This document shows positions 8,001 through 15,655 of a stretch of DNA of 28,396 bases, piece by piece (position 1 is the first letter of the stretch; each line of letters opens with the position of its first letter). The notes beneath the pieces were generated by a model, which saw nothing but the letters and a program-made list of their open reading frames with translations, did not search any database and was not told where the DNA came from. The DNA is from Baffinella frigidus (taxonomy: Eukaryota; Cryptophyceae; Cryptomonadales; Baffinellaceae), in NCBI GenBank assembly GCA_026770585.1, contig MU646564.1, positions 429,797 to 458,192 on the forward strand, written 5' to 3'. A program made the position numbers and the translations under genes.

Positions 8001-9425
8001 GCGCACTTCGGTCTTGACAAGACCTACGCACGTCTGGTCTCCTCGTGGTACTGGCCCGGCATGTACGCTCAGACGCGCTGCTTCGTTCAAAGCTGTCACG
8101 CGTGCCTCGGGAACAAGTCCTCCAACCGCGCGCCCGCCGGTCTCGCCCGGCCGCTTCCGCCTCTTTCTCGCCCGTGGACACATGTCGGACTCGACCTCTC
8201 CGGCCCCCACCCGACCTCGGCGTCTGGCAACGCCTGGCTCGCCGTCTTCGTCGACCACTACACCAAGCAGGTGCACCTCGCGGCGGTGCCTGGCAACGAC
8301 TCCTCCCCGCTCACCGCCGAGCGCCTCGCCGCTATCTTCTTCTCCACCGTTGTCAAGCACCACGGCCTCCCCGACGCGCTCATCTCCGACCGCGGGCCCC
8401 AGTGGCTCTCCTCGTTCTGGTCCTCCGTCTTTGCGCTGCTCCGCTTCTCCACCGCCTACCACCCTCAGACCGACGGAGCCTCAGAGCGCGCCATTCGCAC
8501 TGTGGTCGACACCATCCGCTGCTGCCTCGACGGCGTCCACGAGCGCTGGGACGCGCACATCGACGCCGTGGAGCTCGCGTACAACTCCTCCGTCAACGCC
8601 TCCACCGGCATGACGCCTTTCGAGATCCTCTACGGAACCAACCCCCGCCTGCCCCTCGACGTCGATCTCGAGCCACCTCCCGCCGACGCTGCCGGCACCT
8701 TCGTCGCCAGCCGCGAGGCCGCGCGTCTCCGCGCCTCCGACGCCATCATGCAAGCCCTGCTCCGCCAAGCCGTTCAGATTGACAAGCACCGACGCGCCGC
8801 CAACCTCAAGGTCGGGGACCAAGTCTGGCTCTCCACTGCGCACCTCAACCTCGCGTACCCCAACAAGTTCACGCCGAAGTACCTCGGTCCCTTCGCCGTC
8901 ACGCAGGTCATGTCCTCCGGCAACGCTGTGAAGCTCGACATGCCCCCCGCCATCCGCGTTTCCACGTCCACCTTCAACGCTTCTCAGCTCCGGGAACATG
9001 TCCTCCGCCCTGCCACGCTCGGCCCCAGCGCGCCGCCCCAGCCCCCGCCGGCCTTCGTCGACCCCGACGGCGCCGCGAGCTACCACATCGAGAAGATCGT
9101 CGCTCACGAGGTGCTGCGCTCTGGCGTCCGCTACTCGATCCGCTGGAAAGGTTTCGGGCCCGCCCACGACAGCTGGGACTCCGAGCCCTGCCTCCTCCAG
9201 CAGCACGGAGGCCGAGTCGCCGTCGCCCTCTACCGCGCCCGTCGCGCTGCTGTCGACCAGTACGCCCGCTACGCCAACCGCCGCGCCAAGCATGGACGCG
9301 ACGCACAGCTGCCGTCTCTCTCCCCAGCCGACTCCAGGAGAGTCGCAGCCGCCCTCCGCGACTACGAGCTCGCCCAAGCCGCCGCCCCGCAACGCCGTTC
9401 CGCTCGCCGTTCCGCTCGCCCTTGA
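5067..9425 (+). CDS. pol: Pol polyprotein: protease, RT, RNase H, integrase, chromodomain
   Basis: Reached by -1 frameshift from gag; about 1450 aa of Pol, TGA at 9423-9425. Order: a Pro/Thr-rich linker with two copies of APRGSQEF; aspartic protease with active-site motif DNGAS (5493) and ILGTPWL; RT with the LDLASG aspartate (about 6678) and YLDD (6867-6878); RNase H with its first aspartate at about 7317 and a TDH motif near 7516; integrase zinc finger of H-x6-H then C-x2-C type (about 7980-8105); DDE core with D in LDLSGP, D in SDRGPQ and E in GASERA (about 8190, 8388, 8478); GPF-type module (YLGPF, about 8880); chromodomain (YHIEKIVAHE through the RWKGF and SWD motifs, about 9081-9195). 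It copies the RNA to DNA and inserts it; the chromodomain probably guides the integrase to modified chromatin. The frame is open upstream to 4530 within gag, but that part is only overlap. No stops or missing catalytic residues are visible, except the unusual N in DNG. Confidence 0.96.
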   Translation, partial: PKRQRVGVGCAPTPPNPSTAPRGSQEFFNVTSPTVTSTTINPATVTAPRGSQEFINVTSPAVTNTTITPTTVTSATATSATITPPTATTPAAVLHHLSHLAASAFNDSPHASAFDAPPAPSIAPLIFAGHLCGSNVPVRALLDNGASLVFVSESFAREHHLPLRALQRHTAARLPNGAKIPITHSCSVPLSIGPAFSATVNAYCLPLHSNVDVILGTPWLHASDAITFARARCVSVQHGGKRVFLYETTSRHDSSPPPATRHGASTGSAGAERRSRATLPAAPLPAAATPPDFSETSPPGGPPAATSEKRPSSRPPPPPPPASPDIMRVHAAALSNVEVLSAKQWRRAFTSGTIQADDVLLLHVTSALDVITTTSDDQPVALFSIAEHMASEHDRLAAIDAELPSKLAALLHGFQDQFKNFPDTLPPLDPELLQKINFTGDAPVAGRPYRLSPVQLAACREQITKLVAAGLVRPAASPFAAPVLMVPKPSKPGEPSQWRLTVDYRALNSKIQSDSFPIPHPTDVFNELAGHKFYSRLDLASGFWQIRMDPADEDKIAFVAPTLGQFAWRVLPMGIKTAPAVFARMMQKVLRPYLGKFCVTYLDDIGIYSDSLEDHLEHIRLVLAALREHNLFAKLSKCAFALSEMEFLGHLVSSDGIKVDPAKISAATDWPQPTNSSDVRAFLGLANYYRDFVPDFSQLAAPLTDLLSSKVPFLWTQIPQKAFDDLKAALTSAPVLQPYRSDRQITLVMSDASSAGLGAVLMQADANGLLRPVAYHSRKLSPAERNYTTREQELLAIVDALRTWRHYLLGIPFDLQTDHASLRYLQTQPHLSGHLVRWAEFLQEYDFSIAHIPGKSNVVADALSRRADFVASLRPDLAADPEMPLLAALSAAVHDTRAAILKAQRLDATCVQIRHQLQLHATIPAAPIHQAYRLSENEDPERQELLWVGTSTPRLYVPPEPSHLRIALLRDAHDSAYGAHFGLDKTYARLVSSWYWPGMYAQTRCFVQSCHACLGNKSSNRAPAGLARPLPPLSRPWTHVGLDLSGPHPTSASGNAWLAVFVDHYTKQVHLAAVPGNDSSPLTAERLAAIFFSTVVKHHGLPDALISDRGPQWLSSFWSSVFALLRFSTAYHPQTDGASERAIRTVVDTIRCCLDGVHERWDAHIDAVELAYNSSVNASTGMTPFEILYGTNPRLPLDVDLEPPPADAAGTFVASREAARLRASDAIMQALLRQAVQIDKHRRAANLKVGDQVWLSTAHLNLAYPNKFTPKYLGPFAVTQVMSSGNAVKLDMPPAIRVSTSTFNASQLREHVLRPATLGPSAPPQPPPAFVDPDGAASYHIEKIVAHEVLRSGVRYSIRWKGFGPAHDSWDSEPCLLQQHGGRVAVALYRARRAAVDQYARYANRRAKHGRDAQLPSLSPADSRRVAAALRDYELAQAAAPQRRSARRSARP
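9081..9195 (+). other. Chromodomain-coding segment at integrase C-terminus
   Basis: Encodes the run beginning YHIEKIVAHEVL, then YSIRWKGF and HDSWDSEPCL. This is the HP1-like chromodomain pattern: a start aromatic, the W-K-G-F turn and a later W. In chromoviruses this domain targets insertion to marked chromatin. The second cage residue is W (RWKGF) and the third position falls at SW, so the fold looks intact. Confidence 0.88.
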
Positions 9426-9625
9426 GCGCCGTCCTTTGCCTCGCGTTCGTTCCTCTCCTCCCGAGATCCTTTAGACCCCGGCAGTTGGGATCTTGCCGAA
9501 AGTCATTCCAGGTAGAAACCGATGACTTTTGGCCTGAAAACGGCTCCAGGGCGGGTTTCGGAATTTTCTTCGAGTATTTAGACCTCGTTTGTCCCTAAGA
9601 ACATAGAATCCTAGCTGTCCTCCTC

Positions 9626-9633
9626 AGGGGGGA
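9626..9633 (+). promoter_or_regulatory. Polypurine-tract-like sequence
   Basis: AGGGGGGA lies three bases (CCC) before the right LTR and is the likely plus-strand primer. 9426-9625 is the untranslated tail after pol; I see no further gene in it. Confidence 0.65.
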
Positions 9634-9636
9634 CCC

Positions 9637-9880
9637 TGCAGCCAGGCGCCTGCCAAATAGCCACTTTACAGCGTCTGCGAACAAAGCTCTTGTAGCTGCG
9701 AACAAGCTCTTGGAGCCATTTAGAATTAAGAGAGTCTTCTGAGTTAAAAAGGACCCAAAGAGCATTGTACGCGGTGCCTTCCTTCAAAGGAGTCTGCACC
9801 GTGCGTTTGGATTAAAGGATTCCAGCCAAGTTCTCGCGCACGGTTCGCCTTCCGTGCCTCACCGTGTCTCCCCCGCTTCA
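9637..9880 (+). repeat. Right (3') LTR
   Basis: 244 bp. Read base by base against 3533-3776, I find no difference. It is followed by the GGCTC duplication and then the MYB 3' flank, so LTR-driven or read-through transcripts would run antisense into MYB. Confidence 0.96.
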
Positions 9881-9885
9881 GGCTC
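9881..9885. repeat. Target-site duplication, right (GGCTC)
   Basis: Matches the bases at 3528-3532 and confirms the insertion edge. Before insertion, 3527 was joined to this GGCTC and the MYB 3' flank. Confidence 0.93.
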
Positions 9886-9910
9886 CTGTGCCTTCTTTCG
9901 AGCATTCTAC

Positions 9911-10732
9911 CTACCACATGAACATGGTCGCAGACGTCTCCCGCGACAACATGCCCGACTCGGGGAACCCACACCCGGCGAAGCCATGCGGCTCAGCCAG
10001 GATGGCGAGCAGCAAGCTGCGGTCCGCGCCGTCGTCGGGGCCAGGGAAGGCGCACTCGCGCTCCTCGTGATCGTCCCGGGGGAGCGCCCCGCTGTCGACG
10101 CTCGACCCGCTGGTGGTGCGGCTCTCGTCCCAGGGCAGGGCCATGTCTGAATCCTCGCGCAAGATTCCCGGGACCAGGACCGGGCCCGCCGACAACAGCC
10201 TCGCGAGGAGCTTGTGGTGCAGGCTGTTCGCGTAGGGGCCCTCGGGCGTGTCGAGGCAGTCGGCTGCCTCCTCCTCCTCCTTCGCCTCCTCTGCCTCTGC
10301 CTTGACCTTGACCTCCGCAGGAGGGGTCAGGGCGCGCGACGCCTCCGACATGGTGGATATGATGGACCCAACTGAGCTCCTCTTCCTCTTGCTCACGGGA
10401 TTGGTCTCCTCGTACTCCATCTCCCCGTGCGGGCGCTTCGACGAGAAGCGGCGGCTGTGGAGCGTGGCGTTCCATCGGTTCTTGATGGCGTTGTCCGTAC
10501 GGCCCGGGAGGAGCGTCGCGATGTGCATCCATCGGTTGCCGAGGCGTGACTGCGCCTCGAGGACGACCTCGTCCTCCTCCTCGCTCCAGGGGTCGCGCGA
10601 GATGTTGGGGTCGAGCTGGTTCTTGTAGCGCTCGCGGCACTGCTTGCCCGAGCGGTTATGCAGGAAGGATGCGACGAGCGACCACGTCTTGGTCCCGTAC
10701 TCTCCGGCCAGCTTCATGATCAGTTGGTCCTC
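9911..10732 (-). CDS. R2R3-type MYB transcription factor, 3' exon (partial)
   Basis: An open exon of 273 aa plus TAG at 9911-9913. It starts in phase 0 after a good acceptor (minus strand CACCTTTGCAG, then GAGGACCAA). Residues 1-42 are most of MYB repeat R2 (EDQL, TW at 17, [13 protein letters not shown]). Residues 47-95 are a full R3 with Trp at 49, 68 and 87 and the [13 protein letters not shown] motif. The usual third Trp of R2 is Tyr (position 36). A basic SKRKR follows near 114 (possible nuclear signal), then a Lys/Glu-rich acidic stretch and a Ser/Asp/Glu-rich tail. The family binds DNA in the nucleus as transcriptional regulators. The exon with the start codon and first R2 Trp should lie at higher coordinates; I could not find it. 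TTG at 10738 is not a real start. Confidence 0.9.
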   Translation of the reverse strand, partial: EDQLIMKLAGEYGTKTWSLVASFLHNRSGKQCRERYKNQLDPNISRDPWSEEEDEVVLEAQSRLGNRWMHIATLLPGRTDNAIKNRWNATLHSRRFSSKRPHGEMEYEETNPVSKRKRSSVGSIISTMSEASRALTPPAEVKVKAEAEEAKEEEEAADCLDTPEGPYANSLHHKLLARLLSAGPVLVPGILREDSDMALPWDESRTTSGSSVDSGALPRDDHEERECAFPGPDDGADRSLLLAILAEPHGFAGCGFPESGMLSRETSATMFMW

Positions 10733-10735
10733 CTG
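10733..10735 (-). other. 3' splice acceptor of the MYB exon
   Basis: On the minus strand the intron ends in CCTGTTCGCACCTTTGCAG, pyrimidine-rich then CAG, exactly where MYB R2 homology begins. 10736-11282 holds no other gene I can support. A minus-strand acidic open stretch at about 11130-11226, with TAG-type acceptor and GTGAGC donor, is a speculative upstream exon. Confidence 0.75.
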
Positions 10736-11282
10736 CAAAGGTGCGAACAGGGTCAGGCACGAGCTTCACCCTGGCTGCTTGCAGCAAGATGCTGAGAGGT
10801 GGACTGGAGGCGTTGGTGGCGGGTTCTGGAGGTGCACCGCAGGCTCCCAGGCACGGCGGGTCTGCTCGGGCATCGCGAAGTAGGTGTATCGGCGGGCCAT
10901 GCCTCCAAGAATGGACGGTAACGGATGACCTCATCGGTCGCGTCGTTTTCAGAAGTCCCGGAAGTCCTTTTTTTGGTCAGCATGACAATCATGTTGATTT
11001 TACCACACGAAAAATGCGACGTTTCAAGACCAAATCGCGACCGTTTAAATGGACATTTCAGTTTACTACACGATAAACACGTTTTACAAAATAAGGGGGT
11101 TTTCACGACGACGTGATGCGATGCCGCCTCACCCCAGCACGCTGGGGCGCCAAACATCATCGGACTCGACGCTCACCGAATCTGAGGCGTCTTCGGGGAT
11201 CTCGGCTTCGCCAGGAAAGCTGTCGCACTAGCCGAGGGGGCGGGAGGTTCTTGTCGGCGGAGCTGTTCTCGCTCGGGATGCA

Positions 11283-11400
11283 GCAGAGTACCTCGCTCGT
11301 AAGAAACGCCCCCCCCCCCAGGATCACCATGGGGCCCTATTCATGGTCCTACTGTAGGGTCCCAGGGGGGGGCGGTTTCTTATGGGCGAGGTATCTCTGC
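11283..11400 (-). mobile_element. Family A palindromic MITE, copy A2
   Basis: Ends GCAGAGTACCTCGCTCGTAAG and GGGCGAGGTATCTCTGC, more diverged than other copies. The core is in reverse orientation (CACCATGGGGCCC). It lies between the MYB exon and the candidate acidic exon. Confidence 0.8.
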
Positions 11401-11526
11401 AACCCCTCGCACGGATGTCTGGGTTACAACAACCCAGAACTTAAGAACCCGCACCCGATTTGGGGCCTGCGTGTTTTCAATTTTCTGACAGACCGTTGAC
11501 CAAATCTTTACGAAATCTGGCGTTAA

Positions 11527-11744
11527 TTCAATCCGCAGGAACGAATTCAAGAAAACAGACACCGACCGAGGCTCGATCAAGGTTGTTATTATAGCCCGAA
11601 TATCCCTGTACGAGAATCGTACGTCGCTGCCCTGAGGACCTTTGATTCAGACTCTGAGGGTGAGGTGACCACGGACGCCGAACCTGGACTTGAGAGTGAA
11701 GGGGGGGNNNNNNNNNNGGGGGGGGGGGGGGGGGGGGGGGGACG

Positions 11745-11786
<42 letters not shown>

Positions 11787-11820
11787 CGAAAGCAGCGGGG
11801 GCAGTGAGGACGAGGATTAA
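11527..11820 (+). CDS. Possible 3' terminal exon of an acidic-tailed protein, crossing an assembly gap
   Basis: An open frame without ATG, bounded upstream by TAA at 11524 and ending TAA at 11818. A plausible acceptor, CAATCCGCAG, lies at 11538. From about 11641 it encodes a Ser/Asp/Glu-rich stretch (TFDSDSEGEVTTDAEPGLE), then glycine from the G homopolymer, then SESSGGSEDED before the stop. Both sides of the 10-N gap are in the same nominal frame, though the gap size is probably a placeholder. Acidic C-termini like this are common on nuclear proteins. A second frame over 11490-11635 (beginning QTVDQIFTKSG) also looks protein-like, so a frameshift or degenerate gene is possible. I do not recognise the product. 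Confidence 0.35.
11708..11717. other. Assembly gap (10 N) flanked by poly-G
   Basis: Ten N bases followed by about 66 bases that are nearly all G, interrupted only by GACGCG. The true sequence and length here are unknown. Confidence 0.95.
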
Positions 11821-12448
11821 GAAACGCATCTAATGTTTCCCCTGCTTTTCTTAAAGTTGGTAGTAGGATTCGTGGTGTTAGATTTCGTGCAGAGGGACAT
11901 ATGGTCATGTGAACCAAAATTACCACGAACACGCTGTAGTAAAGTTGATGGGCGTGTACAACACACCACCCAACCCTCCGAAGTGGACCAGATCGATATT
12001 GTAACTTGAGCCATTTCAAAAAGCCGAATTAAATGGACCCAGACCCACAATTTTCAGAGGATTCAGGTGCCAATTCGTAGAGTGATAGCACCTTTCTGGG
12101 GATCTTTACGAGACATCCACAGATTGGTGACAGGTACTTCTGCTGGAGCATTTCGCACACTAGTTATCCCTTAAGTGGCGAGGGGGTCAAATTTCACCCC
12201 CAAGAGGTCCTAGGGCCCTACGGAAGGGCGTATAAGCCTGCTGGCCACTGCTGGAAAGTATCAAAGCTAAGTAAACTCTTTTCAGCCGATTTTGATTTGT
12301 TTTCGCAACTAGGGAAACAGGGTTTGCTGGAATTTTTGGATACGTTTGATGGGCGAACCCTCCCCCCCCCTCCCCCCCCCCCCTTTGGGCGCCTTCGGCG
12401 ATTTCGCGAGGTTCAGTAGATCTAGCTAGGATCCTGCTTGACTTGATT

Positions 12449-12515
12449 TCCCAACCTCAAATGTTGACGACCGTCAAGTCAATTAAAAACACCGTTAGCT
12501 CAATAATCGACGGCA
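12449..12515 (+). repeat. Dispersed repeat I, uninterrupted copy
   Basis: Carries CAAATGTTGACGACCGTCAA and then AATAATCGACGGCAAAATCGAC. The same two blocks occur at 13165-13190 and 13377-13400, where they are separated by an inserted fold-back. 11840-12448 otherwise shows AT-rich DNA with no gene I can support, including C homopolymers at 12361-12384. Confidence 0.7.
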
Positions 12516-12573
12516 AAATCGACGGCTCAAAAATTAATGTTTTGTTTTTCTTGAGCTTCGTACTTCAGGTCAT

Positions 12574-12719
12574 CCACTTAGCAGCCACGTGGGGCTTCAC
12601 GGACACAGTCCATCTAAAATATTTGTACTATAATCTTATCCAATTCTCCTAGATTCTAACCGCTTTCCCCCCGGCTATCGACCCGGGGGAAAAGGAACTC
12701 GGCCGCTGCTCGTCAGTGG
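12574..12719 (+). mobile_element. TIR element, family C copy 1
   Basis: Begins CCACTTAGCAGCCACG and ends GCTGCTCGTCAGTGG. An internal hairpin TTCCCCCCGG/CCGGGGGAAAA lies near the right end. A closer-to-intact copy with terminal CCACTTAGCAGC and GCTGCTAAGTGG lies at 26442-26589. Non-coding. Confidence 0.75.
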
Positions 12720-13203
12720 CATGTCCTGACAATAACGAGTGAAAAATTGTGATCCCAATTACGACTCATGCGAGTAATAATAACGATCACTGGTGCAAGC
12801 CTTATTCGGTGCAAAATTGGTCACGTTACCGCTAGGGCTATGCTAACTGGAATTTTGAGCCAGACAAATTTTCGATTTGATTTCAATGAAAATCACTACA
12901 CATTGCTTTACCCGTGTGGAATGTCCTGTCTTTTACAGGACTTAAGTCCATCTATTCGAAAATTAGTACCACGAAATCGAGTTAACTAATCCGGTTCAAA
13001 GTTCGGGCTGAGATAGAAGGGACCCGAAACCTTCGAAGTCAACAGACTGGAACCTGCGAAGCTTCGTAGGACCCTAGTTATTAGTAGGATCCTGGTTAAG
13101 GGTTTAGGTCGAAGCTCTGGGGCTACACTGGGGTTCTATCGGGGCTCCTCCAAGTCAATTTCTCAACCCCAAATGTTGACGACCGTCAGGTCAACCAAAA
13201 CAA

Positions 13204-13361
13204 TCGAGGGTGGGGTAGCAGATCAAAAGTTATCGATATCCCCTTGCAATAGCTGGCAAACCAACTTTCAATTTTGTTTCAAAAATGTGGTCTCAGATTT
13301 TACGAAGGAGTGGGGGAACATCATGTTACACACACACAAAACGCCTGCTACCCCACCCTCA
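13204..13361 (+). repeat. Fold-back element inserted in dispersed repeat I
   Basis: Terminal inverted repeats TCGAGGGTGGGGTAGCAG and CTACCCCACCCTC (last bases 13348-13360). The inner segment AATGTGGTCTCAGATTTTA resembles the AAATCTGAAACCACATT of the 2239-2580 compound element. It splits the two halves of repeat I that are contiguous at 12449-12515, which supports insertion. Confidence 0.7.
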
Positions 13362-13511
13362 AAAAATCTTGAGTATAATAATCGACGGCAAAATCGACTT
13401 CGATACGTGATCAAGCCTGCCCGTGATTGGTACTAAACTTGACAACCCCACATTTAAAACGGCCCCCTTTCCAGCCTCGAGTGGTGGTAGAGGGTCTCTC
13501 ATTAGTTATTA

Positions 13512-13682
13512 GTTGACACCTTTTTGTCCGAAATTTATGCAAAATTCCGAACTCTTTTAGTCAACCTTTGTATCAGGAGTTCTTTTAAACGGACGGATCG
13601 TGTAGTAAACCTCGATGTTTACTACACGAGTTGACTGGTTAAGTTTGGAAGGTTAGAAGTTTTTCGATCCCAAAATGTTATC
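13512..13682. repeat. Fold-back element with perfect 12-bp central hairpin
   Basis: Outer arms: TTGACACCTTTTTGTCCGAA at 13514 faces TTCGATCCCAAAATGTTATC at 13663. At the centre CGTGTAGTAAAC (13599-13610) and GTTTACTACACG (13617-13628) form a perfect stem with a 6-nt loop, CTCGAT. The stem is the shared GTAGTAAA motif. Confidence 0.75.
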
Positions 13683-13715
13683 AAGTCATCAGATTCATAG
13701 GCTAACGTCCTGAAA

Positions 13716-13785
13716 CGGTAGGCCGTAGGGGCCTAGGGGGAGTCCTATATAAAACATTAGGTCCTAGGGGCCCTACGGCCTACCG
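13716..13785. repeat. Palindrome with about 22-bp arms
   Basis: CGGTAGGCCGTAGGGGCCTAGG at 13716 faces CCTAGGGGCCCTACGGCCTACCG ending 13785. The loop contains CCTATATAAAACATT, a TATA-like string. Outside it, GTCCTGAAA (13708) faces TTTTCAGGAT (13815), so the structure is nested in a larger fold-back. The core words CCTAGG and GGGCCCTA recall the family A core. Confidence 0.7.
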
Positions 13786-13884
13786 TAGGCAATACCGTGG
13801 GCCTAACTGCCCGGTTTTCAGGATGTTGACCTATTAAGATACCTTCGTACCCGCTCCACCACACAGCGGGCTACGAAGTCTCTA

Positions 13885-13958
13885 GTTAACACCTTTTTGG
13901 TCGAAAAACTTCTAAACTTTCAAACTCTTTTAGTCGACTCACCTGAAATTTACTACAG
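13885..13958 (-). repeat. Second inverted arm of the 13.5-13.9 kb fold-back
   Basis: TTAACACCTTTTTGGTCGAA then ACTTCTAAACTTTCAAACTC is the inverse of 13629-13682 and a direct relative of 13514-13570. It ends in AAATTTACTACAGCG, again the GTAGTAAA motif. 13990-14030 carries two small GC hairpins, GGTCCTTCGGACC and CCGGTTTTGAAAACCGG. Confidence 0.65.
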
Positions 13959-14340
13959 CGTAAATTTCGCGCAACTTACTAGTGTTAAGAACTGGTCCTT
14001 CGGACCGGTTCCGGTTTTGAAAACCGGGAAAGCACAGTCGAAGACCAGATAACCGCACCGAAGGCGCGTCGCCGAAGGCGAGGGGAAAAAAGGTTTGAAG
14101 AGGGCATCACGGGAATTCCAGAACCGTTGAGAAAAGTGAAAGCGGCCCTCGGGGTCAAAAGTTACAGCCCAGAGCGTCCCACGGTGGACCTGACGGGCCC
14201 GCCTCGGGACCCCAGAATGACGGTAGAGCCCTTGTAACTCGTTCCCTGAAATGTGGCACCCAGGGGTTCCAATGGCAACCAATGGCAAAGTTTCTCAGAA
14301 TTTCGAGGGCTAGGAACTTCGTACGACCTCGTACGAGCTC

Positions 14341-14868
14341 GTACAGTCTACCTACCCATAAGATACACACGTCCGGCGGGTATTTCGTTGTGTATATTGT
14401 GGGTAGTGTGTATTTCAGGGTGGGCCTACCCTAAAAGGCACATCGAGGGGGCAGGGGTTGGTGCTTGTGTATATTGTGGGTCGGAAAGGCAAAAAAACGG
14501 AAAAAATTCGGCGAAAACCGAAAAAAAATCGGCGAAAAATTCCACCGAAAATTTTTCGGTTAAAAAATCCACTTTTTCGATTTTGTGGTACATTTCATTT
14601 TTTTCACCTCCAAAAATCCGAAAATTTTGGAACTTTATGGGGCCCCCAAAATTTGTCAGCTCCATTCTGAGGGGGGGTAAAGCCATTTTTGGGCCCAAAT
14701 CGTCCAAATTTTTGTGTATATTGAGGGTCGACCTTTGAGCCATTTGTGCCTTTTAGAGTAGGGTAACGTGACCAATCTCCATACAAAAAAACGGGCGGGT
14801 AAAATTATGTGTATCTTATGGGTTGTGTGTATTTTATGGTTGTGTATCTTAGGGTAGGTAGACTGTAC
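14341..14868 (+). mobile_element. 528-bp non-autonomous TIR element
   Basis: Terminal inverted repeats of about 28 bp with one indel: GTACAGTCTACCTACCCATA on the left, TAGGGTAGGTAGACTGTAC on the right. A second inner inverted pair, CCTACCCTAAAAGGCACA (14427) and TGTGCCTTTTAGAGTAGGGT (14746), and repeated subterminal TGTGTAT(A/T)TT motifs look like transposase-binding sites. It has no transposase; frames inside are A/T-rich low-complexity artefacts. Its inner part, about 14600-14745, is shared in inverse orientation with 21410-21558. I see no clear target duplication. Confidence 0.72.
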
Positions 14869-14968
14869 AACTTGCCAATAGGAACCCTTGGATGACACTG
14901 CCACATTTCAGGTAAACATGTTCCTACACAAAATAGGTCGATTGGGCCCCCTCACTTTGACATGTCGT

Positions 14969-15230
14969 GTTTCCTACGGCAATAATCCAATAATTGACAT
15001 TTGATTGACCAGGAATCTGTTCGCACACCGGTCACGATTTTTTTTGCAGCAAGATCTTTCGACGTGTAGTAAAGCCTGTAGTACCGGTAAATCGACAGGG
15101 GCACACACCAAGTACATGTTTACAAATAGTCCTCCGTAAGTTGCGCCGCGTGACCAATTGCTGACTTTTGGCGTGTTTCCTGGGCGGTACGAGCCTCGTA
15201 ATCCAATAATTGACTTAGGAATCTGTTCGC
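14969..15230 (+). repeat. Direct repeat pair in AT-rich DNA
   Basis: TTTCCTACGGCAATAATCC then AATAATTGAC and AGGAATCTGTTCGCA (14970-15025) recur at 15174-15230. GTGTAGTAAAG followed by GGGGCACACAC occurs at 15064-15110 and again at 15450-15490. No gene is supported in 14869-15600. Confidence 0.6.
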
Positions 15231-15655
15231 ATAGATAGCCTCGTGTGTAGCGTCCGGCTTCATGCCCAAATACGAGCCTCGTAGCGGGCGGCCTCACGAC
15301 CAAATGTCATGAAAATTACTACACACGTTTAAAATGCATGTAGACATTTATTATTTTCGCATAGATAGCCTCGTGAAATAGAACGCTCCGCTACGAACCT
15401 GTGGTAAAGAGGAAATTTATAAAGTCAGTGTGTCCTGCAAATTTTGTCGTGTAGTAAAGGTCGTAGTAAAGCGACCGGGGCACACACGAAACGCCGGTCA
15501 TTAGAATCAAGGGGCAACGGGCGGGCACTTGCACGAAACGCCCCTCATACGAAACGCCCCTGAAAAAGCTGGGCCCAAGCTACACGCCCGAACCAGCGCA
15601 CTCGCTCTACAAGAACTGCGAGTACTCTCTCTCTCTCTCTCTCCCGGACGCAAAC

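Larger units (their letters stand above)
3533..9880 (+). mobile_element. Complete Ty3/gypsy chromovirus-type LTR retrotransposon
   Basis: A 6348-bp element bounded by two 244-bp LTRs that start TGCAGCC and end CGCTTCA, with a 5-bp GGCTC duplication on both sides. The internal region has a PBS-like TGG just after the left LTR, gag, pol in the -1 frame (protease, RT, RNase H, integrase, chromodomain), and a purine tract before the right LTR. RT before integrase plus a C-terminal chromodomain places it among chromoviruses (Metaviridae). The LTRs read as identical by eye and both frames are uninterrupted, so insertion is recent and the copy may still be active. It lies in the same orientation as the window and converges on the MYB gene. 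Confidence 0.97.

Noticed and set aside
4382-9474. Many long open frames in the other frames and on the opposite strand of gag-pol
   Set aside because: They are shadows of GC-rich codons in gag and pol, low in complexity (Arg/Ser/Pro-rich) and without domains.
9993-10640. Long frames overlapping the MYB exon on both strands
   Set aside because: MYB homology with conserved Trp residues fixes the true frame; the others are composition artefacts.
14426-14743. Lys/Phe-rich frames inside the 528-bp TIR element
   Set aside because: Arise from A/T homopolymers; both strands are open and no transposase motif is present.
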